Positions 8,004 to 15,219 of a stretch of DNA of 30,325 bases are shown here, in pieces. The position numbers and the translations under genes were made by a program. The DNA is from a virus. The notes under the pieces are model-generated. The model was not told the origin of the DNA, did no database searches, and saw only the letters and a list, made by a program, of their open reading frames with translations. The stretch is from IMG/VR virus record IMGVR_UViG_3300042364_000409, positions 1 to 30,325 of that record; one strand, given 5' to 3'. The number at the start of each line of letters is the position of its first letter. The first letter of the stretch is position 1.

Positions 8004-8275
8004 CGGCAGACCGTCACCCACTCATGCCGGCCGAGGTGCGGCTGGAATACCGGCACCTTGCGGCATGCTGTGGTCCCGATGGGCGGGATTGTCAACGGTG
8101 GCAGCGGCTGGATTGACGGCGGCACCAGCGGGCAAATCTGCGGCGCGCACAGAGGGGGGAGGTCCAGCGTGCTACGGCACAGGGGCTGCACCGCGCCATT
8201 GACGCAGCGGCAGACGCATTGGGCGTGGGCGCTGGTGCTGGCCAGCAGGGCTAGGGCGATGAGGATGCGGCGCAT
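8000..8275 (-). CDS. secreted Cys/Pro-rich small protein, 91 aa
   Basis: Starts at ATG 8275 with GGAG eight bases upstream. Residues 1-18 form a signal peptide (MRRILIALALLASTSAHA) with an AHA|Q cleavage site. The mature part has seven or more Cys and many Pro (LCAPQICPLVPPSIQPLPPL). Similar Cys/Pro-rich exported proteins are frequent in phages and prophages with no known role. There is no lipobox, so it is not an Rz1. Export to the periplasm is likely; function unknown. Confidence 0.75.
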   Translation of the reverse strand: MRRILIALALLASTSAHAQCVCRCVNGAVQPLCRSTLDLPPLCAPQICPLVPPSIQPLPPLTIPPIGTTACRKVPVFQPHLGRHEWVTVCR

Positions 8276-8313
8276 GGTGACTCCAAAACTTTCAGCTTAC
8301 AGACAAAAACGCG

Positions 8314-8356
8314 AGCGTAGGCGGGCGCGCTCACTTTTCCATCGGTGAAAACCCTA
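8314..8356 (-). promoter_or_regulatory. TAGGGTTT-type promoter element
   Basis: Minus strand TAGGGTTTTCACCGATGGA (8338-8356) lies inside the 3' end of the RusA-like gene. After 18 bases comes TACGCT (8314-8319). It precedes the secreted Cys-rich gene. It matches 17 of 19 positions of the copy at 13839, but overlap with coding sequence makes it less sure. Confidence 0.4.
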
Positions 8357-8666
8357 TCTCCACCGCCCACGGCCCCCGGCGCTGCTCGTAGACGTAACGA
8401 ACCCGCTCGCGGTCCCGGTCGTCTACGCCTAGCCACGCTGCCACTGAATCTCGAATTGCCTTTAGGCTGCCAGCGAGATTATCGTCATCCAGGCCGTTGC
8501 TCGGGGCGATGCGGGTCAGGATCACCCTGCACGGTAGCTCGGGCTTGACCTGGCTCTGCAGCAGCCACGCGGCGGCCTCTTTCTCGGCCTTGACCCGGCG
8601 GGCGCGGGCGAAGTGATGCTCGCGGGAGTTTTGCCCTCGCTCGGTGCGGATGGGAACGACTATCAC
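8331..8666 (-). CDS. RusA-like Holliday junction resolvase, 111 aa
   Basis: Short endonuclease-type fold with the family's conserved block: GLDDDNLAGSLKAIRDSVAA followed by WLGVDDRDRERVRY. The D/DN, K and later DD residues match the metal-binding acidic cluster of RusA (D70, D72, D91 type). RusA proteins cut four-way junctions and help replication or packaging. The start ATG 8666 overlaps the HTH gene upstream by four bases. It sits at the end of the leftward replication operon, as RusA does in many phages. Confidence 0.7.
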   Translation of the reverse strand: MIVVPIRTERGQNSREHHFARARRVKAEKEAAAWLLQSQVKPELPCRVILTRIAPSNGLDDDNLAGSLKAIRDSVAAWLGVDDRDRERVRYVYEQRRGPWAVEIGFSPMEK

Positions 8667-8881
8667 CAGGCCTCCCGGTATGCCATCAGGGCGTCGCGCA
8701 GCTTGTCGCGATCGTCGGTGCCGAAGTGCGCCTCCAGCCGCTGCCGTACCCGGTGCGCGAGGCTTTGCGATATCCCCATGGCCTGCCCGGTTTGAGCTAG
8801 CGTCTTGCCCATTAGCAGGCAGTCGGCTACCCCGCAGGCTAAGGCGTGCCAGTGTTCGCGCTGTCGGCCGGCTCTGTTCAT
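8663..8881 (-). CDS. helix-turn-helix protein, 72 aa
   Basis: ATG 8881 overlaps the stop of the 56-residue gene (ATGA); a longer frame to 9001 exists but reads through that gene. The product begins MNRAGRQREHWHALACGVAD. Residues 28-50 (GKTLAQTGQAMGISQSLAHR) fit a helix-turn-helix with the 'G-I-S' turn, followed by a charged helix. Similar to small phage DNA-binding proteins that resemble sigma region 4 or a resolvase HTH. It may regulate late genes, but that is inference. Confidence 0.7.
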   Translation of the reverse strand: MNRAGRQREHWHALACGVADCLLMGKTLAQTGQAMGISQSLAHRVRQRLEAHFGTDDRDKLRDALMAYREAW

Positions 8882-9048
8882 GGCTTCTGCGCGTAGCCTG
8901 GGCAGTGTTGTTTCAACTCGGCCAGCGCCCGGCTGATTTCCGCGCTCCACAGGGCTGCGCGCTGGTGGTTGTTGCACCGCAGCGGCCGGTAGTGCTGGCA
9001 TGTCGTGCAGGTCACGCGCGGGTCAGTGTCGAGTTTGTTTTCTTCCAT
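8878..9048 (-). CDS. small Cys-rich zinc-binding-like protein, 56 aa
   Basis: ATG 9048, starting inside the end of the DUF6475 gene. The product starts MEENKLDTDPRVTCTTCQHY and carries C-x2-C, a third Cys (RCNNH) and a Cys near the end (HCPGYAQKP). This spacing suggests a zinc-binding fold like other short phage 'CxxC' proteins found after replication genes. It overlaps genes on both sides, as is usual for this operon. Function unknown. Confidence 0.7.
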   Translation of the reverse strand: MEENKLDTDPRVTCTTCQHYRPLRCNNHQRAALWSAEISRALAELKQHCPGYAQKP

Positions 9049-9604
9049 CTTCAAGCTCCAGTGCTTCCGATGCCCGTTTCCCGATCATCACCGGGCGGCC
9101 GGTCAGCAGCCCAGCGCCAGCGTTCGCCTGCTCGTGCATGCCCACCAGCCGGTCAGCGTGCGCCTCGTCAGGGCGCGAACTGTAGGCGCGGAATAGCTCG
9201 CAAAAACGGCGCTGCAGGAACGGCAGTTCATCCATCGGCGCTTGGCAGATAGCCGGCCAGCCGCCCATGTCCACGATAGCCGAGTGAATGGCCTTGTCCC
9301 CGAAGTCAGGCGACCCATACATGCCGACGCTGCCGATAGCCCGGTGGACAGTGCCCCATGCGACTAGGCTGCGGTCGGTATGGGTGCCGTGCAGGGCCTT
9401 GACGATATCCGCAGGCATGGGCGGGAATCGGCCGCGCTCCGGGTCCATCGCATGCGTCGTCAGGGCTTTGGATACCTGCTCCATGCTGTAACCCTTGCAC
9501 GCCTCCCACCAGACAGTGAGCGCGAACTCACTTAGATCCTGTTTCCAGAATGCCAGCGCCGAGGTCAACGTAGCCTCAAAACGCTCCATGTCCTGCTCAG
9601 TCAT
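9023..9604 (-). CDS. DUF6475 protein, helicase-loader-like, 193 aa
   Basis: The central block is diagnostic: FPPMPADIVKALHGTHTDRS, then AWGTVHRAIGSVGMYGSPDF, then AIVDMGGWPAICQAPMDELP and FLQRRFCELFRAY. I recognise this as the DUF6475 family of phage proteins. It directly follows an O-like initiator gene (overlap of eight bases), which is where lambda P-type helicase loaders sit. A role in loading the host helicase is thus a fair inference but is not shown by the sequence itself. Confidence 0.75.
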   Translation of the reverse strand: MTEQDMERFEATLTSALAFWKQDLSEFALTVWWEACKGYSMEQVSKALTTHAMDPERGRFPPMPADIVKALHGTHTDRSLVAWGTVHRAIGSVGMYGSPDFGDKAIHSAIVDMGGWPAICQAPMDELPFLQRRFCELFRAYSSRPDEAHADRLVGMHEQANAGAGLLTGRPVMIGKRASEALELEDGRKQTRH

Positions 9605-10436
9605 GCGCCTTCCCCTTCATGCTTTCCAGCCAACGACGGCCAACTTCCCGATTGCGCGCCTCTAGCGCCTCCTGCTTATTGAAGTTGGCACCCCCCGGCC
9701 TGGCGGAGCTAGTCAGCAGCCACTCGGCCTTGAACCCGGCCCAGCCTTCAGCGGCAGCCCGGCCGATAGCCTGCGCTAGCGTCATCCCGGCTTTGTCCGC
9801 TTCGGACTGCACGCCAGCCAAAGCGGCGCTCGTCAGGGGCAGGCGTTTGGCTTTCCGGGCAGCTAGCCAGCTAGCGGCGTCGGCTTCTTCCACGCCCATG
9901 GATGTGAGGTCCGACACAGACACCAGCGCCGCAGGCGCGTTTGTCTTTCTTTTCTTCCCTCCTTCTTTTGCTTCTTCTTCTGCTTCTGTCTCCTTCTTAG
10001 GTTGATTCTGTTGAGCGTGTTGAGTTTGTGTTGAGGTGGTTGAGTCGCTTGAGGCTGCTGCGGCCTTCGTTGAGCGTTTGTTGCGCCAGTATTCGCGGTG
10101 ATACTCGCGGCGGTCCTCCTCGCGCTTTAGCTCGCGATAGTGCTTGTAGTTGACGATGTGCCAGCCCCATGATCGGCCTTCGGACAGTGGCAGGATGCGC
10201 CGCCCGCCCTCTGTCGGCGTCCGACTCTCAGGGTCCGCCTCCAGCAGCGCCACAATGCCAGCTTCGATGATTTCTAGCGGGATGGTGGTCCTGCGCGCGA
10301 TGGCTGCGGCTGTCATGTCCACGTTTCCATCCGGGTCGGCCAAAACCAGAAGCTGCTGAAACGTGACCAGCGCCTGCCACGGGCCACGGGTGCAGAGCGT
10401 GCCATCGTAGATTTGCGCGAATACTTTAGCGTACAT
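9597..10436 (-). CDS. replication initiator-like protein (O-like), 279 aa
   Basis: The N-terminal 110 residues form a winged-helix domain of the kind seen in phage replication proteins: MYAKVFAQIYDGTLCTRGPW, then VLADPDGNVDMTAAAIARRT and a helix PLEIIEAGIVALLEADPESR. A low-complexity Ser/Thr/Gln/Lys/Glu linker (about 125-170) follows, then a helical C-terminal domain that could contact the loader. The layout is that of lambda O: DNA-binding head, flexible linker, partner-binding tail. An extended -10 motif lies 30 bases upstream. The origin, if inside this gene, is not evident from iterons. Confidence 0.7.
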   Translation of the reverse strand: MYAKVFAQIYDGTLCTRGPWQALVTFQQLLVLADPDGNVDMTAAAIARRTTIPLEIIEAGIVALLEADPESRTPTEGGRRILPLSEGRSWGWHIVNYKHYRELKREEDRREYHREYWRNKRSTKAAAASSDSTTSTQTQHAQQNQPKKETEAEEEAKEGGKKRKTNAPAALVSVSDLTSMGVEEADAASWLAARKAKRLPLTSAALAGVQSEADKAGMTLAQAIGRAAAEGWAGFKAEWLLTSSARPGGANFNKQEALEARNREVGRRWLESMKGKAHD

Positions 10437-10465
10437 GTCCGACCCTGCCGGTCTTGAGTCTCAAC

Positions 10466-10474
10466 ATTTTAGCA
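10466..10474 (-). promoter_or_regulatory. extended -10 promoter candidate
   Basis: TGCTAAAAT on the minus strand, an extended -10 with no good -35. It is about 30 bases before the start of the initiator-like gene. Confidence 0.4.
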
Positions 10475-10478
10475 CGAT

Positions 10479-10634
10479 CTAGGGGTTAACCACGCGCCAC
10501 GTCGTCAGATCGCTCCCGCCTACCCGCTTCGTGCCCTTCGTCAGCATCAATTCAGGCATCAGGCGCAGCGTCTCGACAACGCGCTTTTGGGGGCTCGTTG
10601 ACAGGCCCAGGCTGTGCATCTCCGCGTAGGTCAT
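10479..10634 (-). CDS. HTH-type phage regulator, 51 aa as read; 5' end may be frameshifted
   Basis: The frame from ATG 10634 gives MTYAEMHSLGLSTSPQKRVV and ends TTWRVVNP. The same frame is open further 5' and would give GRLIFEALKRRPMTYAEM, the expected first helix of this small HTH family (recognition of 'LTY-x-EM...SP-x-KR'). An ATG at 10689 overlapping the stop of the helicase gene encodes MNRK in the next frame. Removing one base in AAGAACCCAG would join both parts as MNRKTQGRLIFEALKRR. So the gene is either shortened, or has a one-base insertion. Function likely DNA binding. Confidence 0.6.
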   Translation of the reverse strand: MTYAEMHSLGLSTSPQKRVVETLRLMPELMLTKGTKRVGGSDLTTWRVVNP

Positions 10635-10685
10635 CGGGCGGCGCTTAAGGGCTTCAAAGATTAGGCGGCCCTGGGTTCTTGCGGT

Positions 10686-13205
10686 TCATGCGGCTTCCTT
10701 TGCGGGTTGTTCGCGGTCCAGCTCTTCCAAGTCAAACAAGCTGGGCATGCTGACCTGCTTTTCGGCAGACTTGAGGTAGTGGACTTGATCCATGAAATAG
10801 CCCGGGTTCAGCTCGCTCCCGCCACCACGGCGGCCCTTGATGATTGCCCTATAGGGCACGGTTCCGAGTCCGCAGAATGGGTCATAGACCAGTTCTCCCG
10901 GGTTGCTGTATCGCTCAATCAGCCGGTCCACGATGTCAAACTGCAGCGGGCAAACATGCTTCTCGACGGCCCGGCGCGACTGCTCGCTATTGAGCGTCAG
11001 CATGCGCGTAACGTCGTGCCAAACGTCCGGATGATGCGATCCTGGCGCAAGGCTCATAAACGTTGAAGGCAACGCGCCGCGCGCCTCCAACTCTTCACCG
11101 ATGCGGACGTGGAATTCGTAGTCATAGACCGACTGCAGGCTGTACTGCGTGAACAGGCTGGCCAGCTTGTCAGGTCCAAGACCGGCCAGATCCTCGGCGG
11201 TAATCTGGCGGTTTCCGCTGCTGCGCCAGAATGCGTGCGCGTCCACTTGCCAGTGTGCGCGGGTATATTCCGCTTTTGACTTCACAACCGGCACGTCAGC
11301 ATATCCGCGCGAGCGATCCGTCTGCGGCTTGCGGAACAGGACGACATACTCCGGTGAGCCTACGCCCATCTTCGTGCCGTCCTTGCACTGCTCAGACCAG
11401 CCGAGGCGATAGGTCTGGTTATTCTCACGAACCACATCGGTAACCACGGTGATTAGCCCCATGTAGTCGAAACCATGCTTTCGACCGTGCATGATGGCCT
11501 CGCAGTGGAACGGGCTGACAGTCGGAGCACCGGCCCCTGTGACGTTGCCAAACAAGATGCGGTCTTTGACGTGGCATGCGTAGACGCGGCCAGGCTTCAA
11601 GATGCGCAGCAGTTCGGGCGTCAGGTGATCCATCTGCTCCCAGAAATGGTCGTTGTTTTCCGTGTGTCCGAAGTCGTTATAGCTCGGGCTGTATTCGTAG
11701 TGATTCGCGAACGGGATTGACGTCACGATCAAGTCGACGTGGTTCTCAGGCTTGATCTTGGCCTCTTCCACGCAATCATTGTTTGCCACGCTGAACAGTT
11801 CGCCAGTGACTTCGATCCGCTCCACGCCGATGGAGCGCGCTAGCGTTTCCTGCATGGCCAACTGATTCAAACCGTACCGCTTGATGATGTCGCTCATGTT
11901 CTTAACCAGTTCCTCATGTTGCGCCCATTTGGCTTGAAGGGTTCGCAAAACCTCGCGCTCGGCTTCGCTGTAGATGATGTCGATTCGCACCGGGTGCGGC
12001 TGCTGGAATCTCTGAACGCGGTGTATCGCTTGTATGAAATCGTTGAACTTGAACCCGATGCCCGCAAAGATTTCCCGATGGCAGTGCCGCTGAAAATTAC
12101 AGCCGCTGCCAGCGATTACCGGCTTTGTCGAAAGCACGCGGAATTTCCCATCGCCAAAGTCAACGATGCGCCGTTCGCGCTCTTCCAGGTCTTGACTGCC
12201 CCAAACGCTGACGGCTTCAGGAATGGCCGCCTGCAGAGCATGCCGCTCAGTTTCTAGGTCGTGCCAGATAACAAAGTGATCTTCCGGCGCTTCGGCGACT
12301 AGCTGCGCAGCCACGGCGACTCGGCCCGGCATGCTGTCGCGCTTCTCACCGGCCGCCGCGCTAAGGCCCATGGCCGGATCTGTAAACATCAGGGCTTGAC
12401 CGTCGCGGTCAGTACCTGCCCGGCTGTAATCGCTCGGCACCTCGTGGTAACGAACGTCCAGCGGCGGCAGGTCATATCCATCGTCGCTATAGCCAAGGTC
12501 GCTCGGCTTTTGAACGAACACGGCCCACGATGACACCCAAAGCCAGAACTCTTGTTCCTTGTGCGGGTACAGCGTCAGGTTTCCGGCTTTCTCGCTATCG
12601 CGCTGGAAAAACCGCGTCAAGGCCTGGCCGGTATCCATGACGCCGAGAAATCCGGCGTAGTGGATCAACTCTTTTAACCGATTCGGGCTCGGAGTCGCTG
12701 TGTTGACCAGCTTAAACCGCACACCCTCAAACAGTGGCAAAAACTCTTGATAAGTTTTGGAGCCAAACGACCGGAGCACGCTGGCTTCGTCTAGGCTGAC
12801 CGCGGTGAACAGCGCCGGGTCTAGCTTACCGTCGCGGATCGTCTCGTAATTCGTGACGTAAAACCCACCGAAATCGCCCATCTCTGAAGCGCTGCGGATG
12901 AACTTCAAATCCATGCCCAGCATGGCAGCATCTCTAATCAATTCTTGACGCACACCAAGCGGGCACACGATCAACCCGTTGCCGCCGACTTGAATGATGA
13001 TCTGGCGCAGCCACTCGCACTGCATGACAGACTTGCCAAGGCCGAAGCTAGCGAAGATCGCACGGTTGCCCCCGAGCACGGCCCATCGCACAATGTCGCG
13101 CTGGTGCGGGTACAGACACGGATGCGCTGCTTCGGGCTTGATGTCAAAGCCTTTGAAGCTCGCCATCTTGATTTTGTCGCGCAGAAACGCGGCGTAGTCG
13201 CTCAC
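10686..13205 (-). CDS. SNF2-type helicase fused to DNA methyltransferase, 839 aa
   Basis: GTG 13205 overlaps the previous stop (GTGA) and is chosen over an upstream start. Residues 1-430 are a superfamily 2 helicase: Q-like LYPHQRDIV, Walker A GLGKS (55-59), DEAS box (139-142), TATP (169-172) and motif VI-like IHRVQRFQQ (394-402). Residues 460-839 are a beta-class N4-cytosine/N6-adenine methyltransferase: motif IV TSIPF (495-499) comes before motif I DPFCGLGT (775-782). Motif IV normally reads (S/D)PP(Y/F); here the first Pro is Ile, a variant I know from phage enzymes. It probably modifies phage DNA against restriction; the helicase may allow translocation. Confidence 0.85.
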   Translation of the reverse strand: MSDYAAFLRDKIKMASFKGFDIKPEAAHPCLYPHQRDIVRWAVLGGNRAIFASFGLGKSVMQCEWLRQIIIQVGGNGLIVCPLGVRQELIRDAAMLGMDLKFIRSASEMGDFGGFYVTNYETIRDGKLDPALFTAVSLDEASVLRSFGSKTYQEFLPLFEGVRFKLVNTATPSPNRLKELIHYAGFLGVMDTGQALTRFFQRDSEKAGNLTLYPHKEQEFWLWVSSWAVFVQKPSDLGYSDDGYDLPPLDVRYHEVPSDYSRAGTDRDGQALMFTDPAMGLSAAAGEKRDSMPGRVAVAAQLVAEAPEDHFVIWHDLETERHALQAAIPEAVSVWGSQDLEERERRIVDFGDGKFRVLSTKPVIAGSGCNFQRHCHREIFAGIGFKFNDFIQAIHRVQRFQQPHPVRIDIIYSEAEREVLRTLQAKWAQHEELVKNMSDIIKRYGLNQLAMQETLARSIGVERIEVTGELFSVANNDCVEEAKIKPENHVDLIVTSIPFANHYEYSPSYNDFGHTENNDHFWEQMDHLTPELLRILKPGRVYACHVKDRILFGNVTGAGAPTVSPFHCEAIMHGRKHGFDYMGLITVVTDVVRENNQTYRLGWSEQCKDGTKMGVGSPEYVVLFRKPQTDRSRGYADVPVVKSKAEYTRAHWQVDAHAFWRSSGNRQITAEDLAGLGPDKLASLFTQYSLQSVYDYEFHVRIGEELEARGALPSTFMSLAPGSHHPDVWHDVTRMLTLNSEQSRRAVEKHVCPLQFDIVDRLIERYSNPGELVYDPFCGLGTVPYRAIIKGRRGGGSELNPGYFMDQVHYLKSAEKQVSMPSLFDLEELDREQPAKEAA

Positions 13206-13366
13206 TTCGTCTCCTTCGGCTTCATGCAGTTCCCGCACTTGTACGGCGTGCGGCCTCGAAAAACGCCCGTCCGGTGCCGGTGGCCGCAAAGCCACAGCCG
13301 GCGGGTGTCCATCCCCACGCCGCGCCACTGCAGCGTGCTCGGATCGCGCTCAATCGGGTGCAGCAT
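13202..13366 (-). CDS. small zinc-ribbon-like protein, 54 aa
   Basis: ATG 13366, overlapping the stop of the winged-helix gene; stop overlaps the GTG of the helicase-methyltransferase gene. The product is MLHPIERDPSTLQWRGVGMD, continuing with WLCGHRHRTGVFRGRTPYKC and CGNCMKPKETK. The C-x-H-x-H and C-x2-C pairs could bind one zinc. It may be a partner or leader protein for the helicase-methyltransferase because of coupled translation. Family not recognised. Confidence 0.65.
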   Translation of the reverse strand: MLHPIERDPSTLQWRGVGMDTRRLWLCGHRHRTGVFRGRTPYKCGNCMKPKETK

Positions 13367-13616
13367 GGGGATACCACTTCGAGAATCGGCCCAGGTACTC
13401 GCACCGGACCAGGTTGTTTAGCTTCGCCGCCTGCAGGTGGATTCCGGCAGTACGGCCGGCGCATTCAAACCGCGCGGCCACTGCCTGCCGGCTGCAGCCT
13501 GGGTTATCGCGCACGAAGTCGGCCACCTCTTGCACGCGCTTGGTAAGCGGCGGGATCTTCGCTCGACGGGTGAACGGGCTGGATACCGTCCGGACAATCG
13601 CGGCCATCGCGTTCAT
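13350..13616 (-). CDS. winged-helix DNA-binding protein, 88 aa
   Basis: ATG 13616 (ATGA overlap with the upstream gene) gives MNAMAAIVRTVSSPFTRRAK. The helices PLTKRVQEVADFVRDNPGCS and RQAVAARFECAGRTAGIHLQ followed by the short wing NNLVRCEYLGRFSKWY form a compact winged helix. This shape is typical of small phage regulators that resemble ArsR/MarR or replication-associated HTH proteins. It likely binds DNA near the divergent promoters. The longer frame to 13859 is not used, as it reads through the upstream gene. Confidence 0.65.
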   Translation of the reverse strand: MNAMAAIVRTVSSPFTRRAKIPPLTKRVQEVADFVRDNPGCSRQAVAARFECAGRTAGIHLQAAKLNNLVRCEYLGRFSKWYPHAAPD

Positions 13617-13777
13617 TCGGCCCTCGCATCTTCGACAAGCTGGCGCAGGATCAGCGCTGCCTCTCGTCGAATATCTCGGTTGTCTTCCGGCTCCTCTAGG
13701 CGTGAAGCAATCCACTCCACGAAGTGCAGCCGGTGCTGTGCTCTCTGCCGCAAAGCGGCCAGGGTGTCGTCGTCCAT
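13613..13777 (-). CDS. small helical protein, first gene of leftward operon, 54 aa
   Basis: ATG 13777, product starting MDDDTLAALRQRAQHRLHFV and continuing as charged helices (EEPEDNRDIRREAALILRQL). It lies seven bases after a possible -10 of the leftward promoter element, so its mRNA may be nearly leaderless. It overlaps the next gene by four bases. Function unknown; not recognised. Confidence 0.6.
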   Translation of the reverse strand: MDDDTLAALRQRAQHRLHFVEWIASRLEEPEDNRDIRREAALILRQLVEDARAE

Positions 13778-13784
13778 GCAGCGA

Positions 13785-13825
13785 TGATGCCCCGTCGTCA
13801 AGCGGCGCGGTATAGGGACAAACCC
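13785..13825 (-). promoter_or_regulatory. leftward TAGGGTTT-type promoter element (variant)
   Basis: Minus strand GGGTTTGTCCCTATACC (13809-13825) resembles the copy at 7787-7805. After 18 bases comes GCATCA (13785-13790). It drives the leftward early operon if real; the -10 is weak. Confidence 0.45.
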
Positions 13826-13838
13826 GGGGTGGCCTAGG

Positions 13839-13881
13839 TAGGGTTTCCACCGATGCCAAAGTGCTAGGCGGCCGGTAGAGT
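13839..13881 (+). promoter_or_regulatory. rightward TAGGGTTT-type promoter element
   Basis: TAGGGTTTCCACCGATGCC (13839-13857), 18 bases, then TAGAGT (13876-13881). Together with the opposite copy it forms the divergent early control region (13778-13933). The first rightward gene starts at 13934. Confidence 0.6.
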
Positions 13882-13933
13882 CTCTACATCGGCCCATAGA
13901 TACACCGCATCTGCGGCGGGCCTGGAGACAGAG

Positions 13934-14410
13934 ATGGGACATATCCACGAAGTCGCGGAAGCCGAGCGCCAGCGCGCCATCTACGAAGCCGAGCGCGGCA
14001 CCGGATACGTGACGGCATCGCCCGTCGTCGTCGGCTACGTCAAGCCGGCCCCGGAAACTGACATCGAGGCCCGCGCCCGCCTGGCGCAAGAGGTCGGCCG
14101 GTTGGACGCGGAACTTCGACAGGCCCGCGCTGCCGCAACGAATGCGGCGCACGGCGATGCTGTCACGGCGCGCAAGCTGGGCGGTGATCCGATCACGCTG
14201 TCCGTGCGCGGTACGGACGTCACGTTGTTGATTGTCTCTGATGGCGACGAAGAAGATGACTGGTACATCGGCGGTCTTTGGACGGGCCTTGATTGGCTCG
14301 AATCCGACCTGCTCGACGAGCAATGGATCGACGATGCCATCAAAGCTGTACGCGCCGTTTGGCGTGACGATGAGATTGATTCCATCCCTGCACGGTACAT
14401 GGTGGATTGA
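13934..14410 (+). CDS. hypothetical early protein, 158 aa
   Basis: ATG 13934 with GGAG upstream. The product begins MGHIHEVAEAERQRAIYEAE. A coiled-coil stretch (residues 45-70, EARARLAQEVGRLDAELRQA) is followed by an acidic C-terminal domain with Trp residues (EEDDWYIGGLWTGLDWLESD). No family recognised. As the first gene of the rightward early operon it may act on the host soon after entry, but that is only from position. Confidence 0.7.
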   Translation: MGHIHEVAEAERQRAIYEAERGTGYVTASPVVVGYVKPAPETDIEARARLAQEVGRLDAELRQARAAATNAAHGDAVTARKLGGDPITLSVRGTDVTLLIVSDGDEEDDWYIGGLWTGLDWLESDLLDEQWIDDAIKAVRAVWRDDEIDSIPARYMVD

Positions 14411-14411
14411 C

Positions 14412-14579
14412 ATGAAGCCTACCCCCTTGCGCCGCTTGAACCCGTCCCGCCGCCTGATGCGCGACTACGGCCGGGCGTGGACTGCCACGAACGTTTGCCG
14501 CCTGATCGAGCGCGCAGTCTGCATCGCCTGCGTGTGCGCTATCGGCGTGATGCTTGCCAGGGCCTGTGTGCCCGTTTAG
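14412..14579 (+). CDS. small single-pass membrane protein, 55 aa
   Basis: ATG 14412, one base after the preceding stop. Product begins MKPTPLRRLNPSRRLMRDYG, a very basic N-terminus, followed by one membrane segment (residues 34-51, AVCIACVCAIGVMLARAC). Orientation would be N-in. Unknown role. The stop sits right at the AGGAG of the next gene. Confidence 0.6.
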   Translation: MKPTPLRRLNPSRRLMRDYGRAWTATNVCRLIERAVCIACVCAIGVMLARACVPV

Positions 14580-14588
14580 GAGTTGACC

Positions 14589-14822
14589 ATGTGGCCTGCT
14601 GACGATATCGGCGCTGGTTCGCGCAAGTATCACGACACCATCCCCATCATCCGCTGCAGCGGCGGTAGCTGCTGCCAGGGTCGTCGGCCCTGTCAGACGC
14701 CCGAGGCGTGCCAGGTGCCCGAGATCGAGGGGCGCGGCGTGGTGGCCGGGGCGATCTACGGGCTAGTCGCGTGGCTGGCCGTCGCGCTCTGCTTTGCGGT
14801 TGTCACGCTGGGGTCGCTGTGA
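14589..14822 (+). CDS. Cys-rich small membrane protein, 77 aa
   Basis: ATG 14589 with AGGAG seven bases upstream; a TTG at 14583 is less likely. The N-terminal half carries five Cys in CSGGSCCQGRRPCQTPEAC, a possible metal-binding knot. Residues 53-75 form a membrane helix (GAIYGLVAWLAVALCFAVVT). The C-terminus overlaps the next start (GTGA). Similar Cys + membrane proteins are common in early phage operons, without known role. Confidence 0.65.
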   Translation: MWPADDIGAGSRKYHDTIPIIRCSGGSCCQGRRPCQTPEACQVPEIEGRGVVAGAIYGLVAWLAVALCFAVVTLGSL

Positions 14823-15010
14823 ACGCGCCGCCGGGCTGGAAACTGGTGCCCATTGAGCCGACTATAGCGATGGTCGTCGCGGGAGGGCATGCGCTGCTAG
14901 CCGCGAGCTTTGGCGACCTAGACGGGGCCGAGTCCGAAACGCACGCAGCGTACAAGGCGATGCTTGCCGCAGCGCCGCACGATGCTAGGGTTTCCCCCGA
15001 TGCGCAGTAG
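14819..15010 (+). CDS. small hypothetical phage protein, 63 aa
   Basis: GTG 14819 overlaps the previous stop (GTGA), so it is chosen over an earlier start. It begins MNAPPGWKLVPIEPTIAMVV, the 'GWKLVP-x-EPT-x-x-M' start seen in many short phage proteins of unknown role. The C-terminal part AESETHAAYKAMLAAAPHDA is helical and fits that family, which often ends near AAP. It contains the third promoter element inside its 3' end. Confidence 0.7.
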   Translation: MNAPPGWKLVPIEPTIAMVVAGGHALLAASFGDLDGAESETHAAYKAMLAAAPHDARVSPDAQ

Positions 15011-15028
15011 CACTACAGCCGGCAACAT
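14986..15028 (+). promoter_or_regulatory. TAGGGTTT-type promoter element
   Basis: TAGGGTTTCCCCCGATGCG (14986-15004), 18 bases, then CAACAT (15023-15028), six bases before ATG 15035. The fixed spacing agrees with the other copies. The hexamer is poor and the mRNA would be nearly leaderless. Confidence 0.5.
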
Positions 15029-15034
15029 AGCTGC

Positions 15035-15208
15035 ATGAACACGCCGCCAAACAGCTATACCCCCGCCGTGAGGGCAGCCCTTGCGCCGCTCCCGATGCCC
15101 AGCATGCTGCGATTTCAGCGGCTGTGCCGGATCGGACTGCGCAAGCTCACCAACGAAATCGGCCAGCGGTACGCCGCCGAGCAGGCTGCAGGGCAGGGCT
15201 TCAACTGA
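15035..15208 (+). CDS. small basic protein, 57 aa
   Basis: ATG 15035 to TGA 15206-15208. Product starts MNTPPNSYTPAVRAALAPLP and continues with a basic helix (MLRFQRLCRIGLRKLTNEIG) and a helical tail. The stop overlaps an ATG of the next gene (TGATG). Not recognised. It follows directly after a promoter-like element, and lies just ahead of the annealing protein gene. Confidence 0.6.
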   Translation: MNTPPNSYTPAVRAALAPLPMPSMLRFQRLCRIGLRKLTNEIGQRYAAEQAAGQGFN

Positions 15209-15219
15209 TGGAGACGACA

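Noticed and set aside
13613-14413. 266-codon open frame on the minus strand
   Set aside because: It crosses the divergent promoter region and opposes the 158-residue gene; only its last 54 codons are a good gene.
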